Of a stretch of 5,682 nt of DNA, positions 4,553 to 5,682 are shown piece by piece. Under the pieces are notes generated by a model, which was given only the letters and a program-made list of their open reading frames with translations, searched no databases and was not told the DNA's origin. The DNA is from a bacterium (GTDB taxonomy: Bacteria; Patescibacteriota; Gracilibacteria; Absconditabacterales; Absconditicoccaceae), in assembly GCA_020629735.1 (NCBI GenBank), contig JAHDCT010000064.1, positions 1 through 5,682 on the forward strand, read 5' to 3'. Each line of letters opens with the position of its first letter. Within the stretch, counting starts at the first letter, position 1. A program made the position numbers and the translations under genes.

Positions 4553-5682
4553 ACCTTAGGGATATCTCATCATGAAGTAATTCATTGAAATTTTTCAGCT
4601 GAAGCAGCATAAGCTGTTTTGGCTTTTTTACTTCGTACGTAGTGATCAACAATCGGAGGAATATAGTCTAAGTCAAAACTGATGGGATCATGAATAGCTT
4701 TAACTTCCTGTCAGGCAACTTCTGGAACTCGTTTTTTAATATACTCAGCTTGAGGATCAAAGCGTTTGGATTGTAAAATTGGGTTGAAAATTCTAAGTGG
4801 CTTTGGATCCGCTCCTACTGATGCTGATCGTTGTCGGTTTCAGATATTCACATTCATATCATAGTCCAAAAGGTGATCTTTGAAATGTTCTTCACCATAT
4901 CTCCAGTCAATAAGGAGGTCTTTTGTTAGAAAAGAAGCAACAACCATTCTCACACGCCCATGCATCCGTTTCTCTTCTTTAAGTTGTCTCATTCAAGCAT
5001 CTACGAGCGGATATCATGTTTTTCAGTTTTTCCATGCTTCCAAGTGTTCCGGATTGTTCTCCCATTCTATAAATGATCTTTTTTGTTGAAATGACATGAC
5101 TCTTGTATCCGGAAAGTAATGATGAATATGTTGCCAAAACTCACGCCAAGCCAATTCAGAGACGTAGCTATCTTTAAAAACTTTACGGTCCATGGTAACT
5201 AGATGTGTTTCTGAGTCATAATGGATCCCTGAGGCTCAGTTAAGCTGAGCCTGTTTGAGAGCTTTTCTAAAAAGCTGTCTAATAGAAATAAGTCAAAATC
5301 TTACATAGGGAGACACTTTAGAAGTTCAGTTTTGTGCGGGAAAATTCCTCATATCGTCATAGGTAGAGGTAGCCAGTCATGTAACTATTTGCTGTCCCAA
5401 CTCAATAGGCCAGTACAGGTTCTTGGTAGCATGTTTTTGTAGTTCAATATATGCTTTTGACGACTGTCATTTTTCTAGAGAAGGAAAAATTTGCTCATCA
5501 AGAATTTGCTGAGTAAATTCTTTTCCAGGAATCTGATCTGGAGTGAGGAGTCCACAAAATTTTGGAACTTCCATCCAAAGTTTGTAAAATGGGGTGAAAA
5601 CCTTTCTTTGAGGAACATCTTGTGGTTCGACAAGAAGATAATCTGAAAAGTCCTTAAAAATAACTCAAGAAGTCGCGCAGTA
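4549..5682 (-). CDS. phr: DNA photolyase (deoxyribodipyrimidine photo-lyase), N-terminus beyond window
   Basis: The last 377 residues are visible; the stop is TAG at 4551-4549 and the start lies beyond 5682. Roughly 100 N-terminal residues (most of the antenna domain) are missing compared with the ~470-residue E. coli enzyme. The enzyme binds FAD and uses light to split cyclobutane pyrimidine dimers. Visible motifs in order: F-T-P-F-Y-K-L-W (linker), T-S-K-V-S-P-Y-V-R-F-G (about residue 120, FAD phosphate site), E-L-A-W-R-E-F-W (about 179), K-T-G-Y-P-L-V-D-A-G-M-R-Q-L, W-M-H-G-R-V-R-M (239), L-L-I-D-W-R, N-I-G-N-W-Q-W (283 and 285), R-I-F-N-P, K-R-F-D-P and Y-I-K-K-W-V-P-E. About 14 TGA codons are Gly. 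W239 is CGG; W283, W285 and W318 are CGA. Read as Arg these would destroy the electron-transfer and substrate-contact tryptophans, so Trp is the sound reading. Dimer specificity (CPD versus 6-4) is inferred from overall similarity to class I enzymes. Confidence 0.95.
4602..4630 (+). terminator. weak candidate terminator for DUF2339 transcript, inside photolyase 3' end
   Basis: AAGCAGC (4602-4608) and GCTGTTT (4613-4619) form a 7-bp stem with one G-U pair around an ATAA loop. It is followed by T-rich sequence, TTTT then GGC then TTTTTT. No terminator fits between the two overlapping convergent stops, so plus-strand transcripts would have to end within the photolyase gene. The interrupted T-tract and short stem make this uncertain. 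Confidence 0.3.
5232..5252. repeat. GC-rich inverted repeat inside photolyase gene
   Basis: AGGCTCAG (5232-5239) and CTGAGCCT (5245-5252) form a perfect 8-bp stem around a 5-base TTAAG loop. It is unusually GC-rich for this AT-rich window and lies within coding sequence (K-Q-A-Q-L-N-G-A-S region). No T-tract follows on either strand, so it is not a terminator; it may be neutral. Confidence 0.5.

Noticed and set aside
4828..4836. Photolyase that lost its tryptophan electron-transfer residues (Trp to Arg)
   Set aside because: All affected positions are CGA or CGG and the rest of the enzyme is intact, so recoding to Trp explains it better than parallel loss.
4880..5089. Plus-strand open frame opposite the photolyase gene
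   Set aside because: Antisense to the most strongly conserved photolyase motifs.
1..5682. tRNA, rRNA, CRISPR array, insertion sequence, defence or toxin system
   Set aside because: No cloverleaf, regularly spaced repeats, transposase motifs or terminal inverted repeats were seen; all space is taken by the genes and short gaps listed.

Overview
This AT-rich window comes from a bacterium with a non-standard genetic code, most likely an Absconditabacteria (SR1) lineage, order Absconditabacterales. Read with the standard code, almost every gene looks shattered by in-frame TGA. Read with UGA = Gly, six intact or window-truncated genes appear, and many of the recoded positions are invariant family glycines (both glycines of the Nudix box, TGYP, DAGMRQL and NxGN in photolyase, GG in the DUF1059-like protein). 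A second recoding is also visible: CGA and CGG codons fall on conserved tryptophans (photolyase WMH, NWQW and KKW; Nudix W-V-T-I-E-E-L; DUF2339 ENW and DVW), while CGT, CGC, AGA and AGG stay on arginine positions. UGA = Gly with CGA/CGG = Trp matches NCBI translation table 37 (Absconditabacterales code). It differs from table 25, used by other SR1/Gracilibacteria, where CGA/CGG remain Arg. All proteins below are read with table 37; stops used are TAA and TAG only.

Layout, left to right: (1) 3' part of a Nudix hydrolase (+, cut only slightly at its N-terminus); (2) a small VOC/glyoxalase-fold protein (+) with its own likely promoter and a strong intrinsic terminator; (3) a 268-residue exported, probable lipoprotein of unknown function (+) with a degenerate zincin-like motif; (4) a 78-residue DUF1059-like protein (+) followed by a second strong terminator; (5) a 710-residue DUF2339 polytopic membrane protein (+) behind a TATAAT promoter overlapped by a palindrome; (6) on the minus strand, the C-terminal ~377 residues of a DNA photolyase, convergent with (5), the two stop codons overlapping by 4 bases.

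The genes do not form one obvious operon: terminators follow genes 2 and 4, and promoter-like sequences precede genes 2, 3 and 5. The recognisable functions (Nudix, VOC, photolyase) are single-gene housekeeping, detoxification or repair activities, and no shared pathway is evident. A light-dependent repair enzyme suggests at least occasional exposure to light (inference). No tRNA, rRNA, CRISPR array, insertion sequence or origin was seen.
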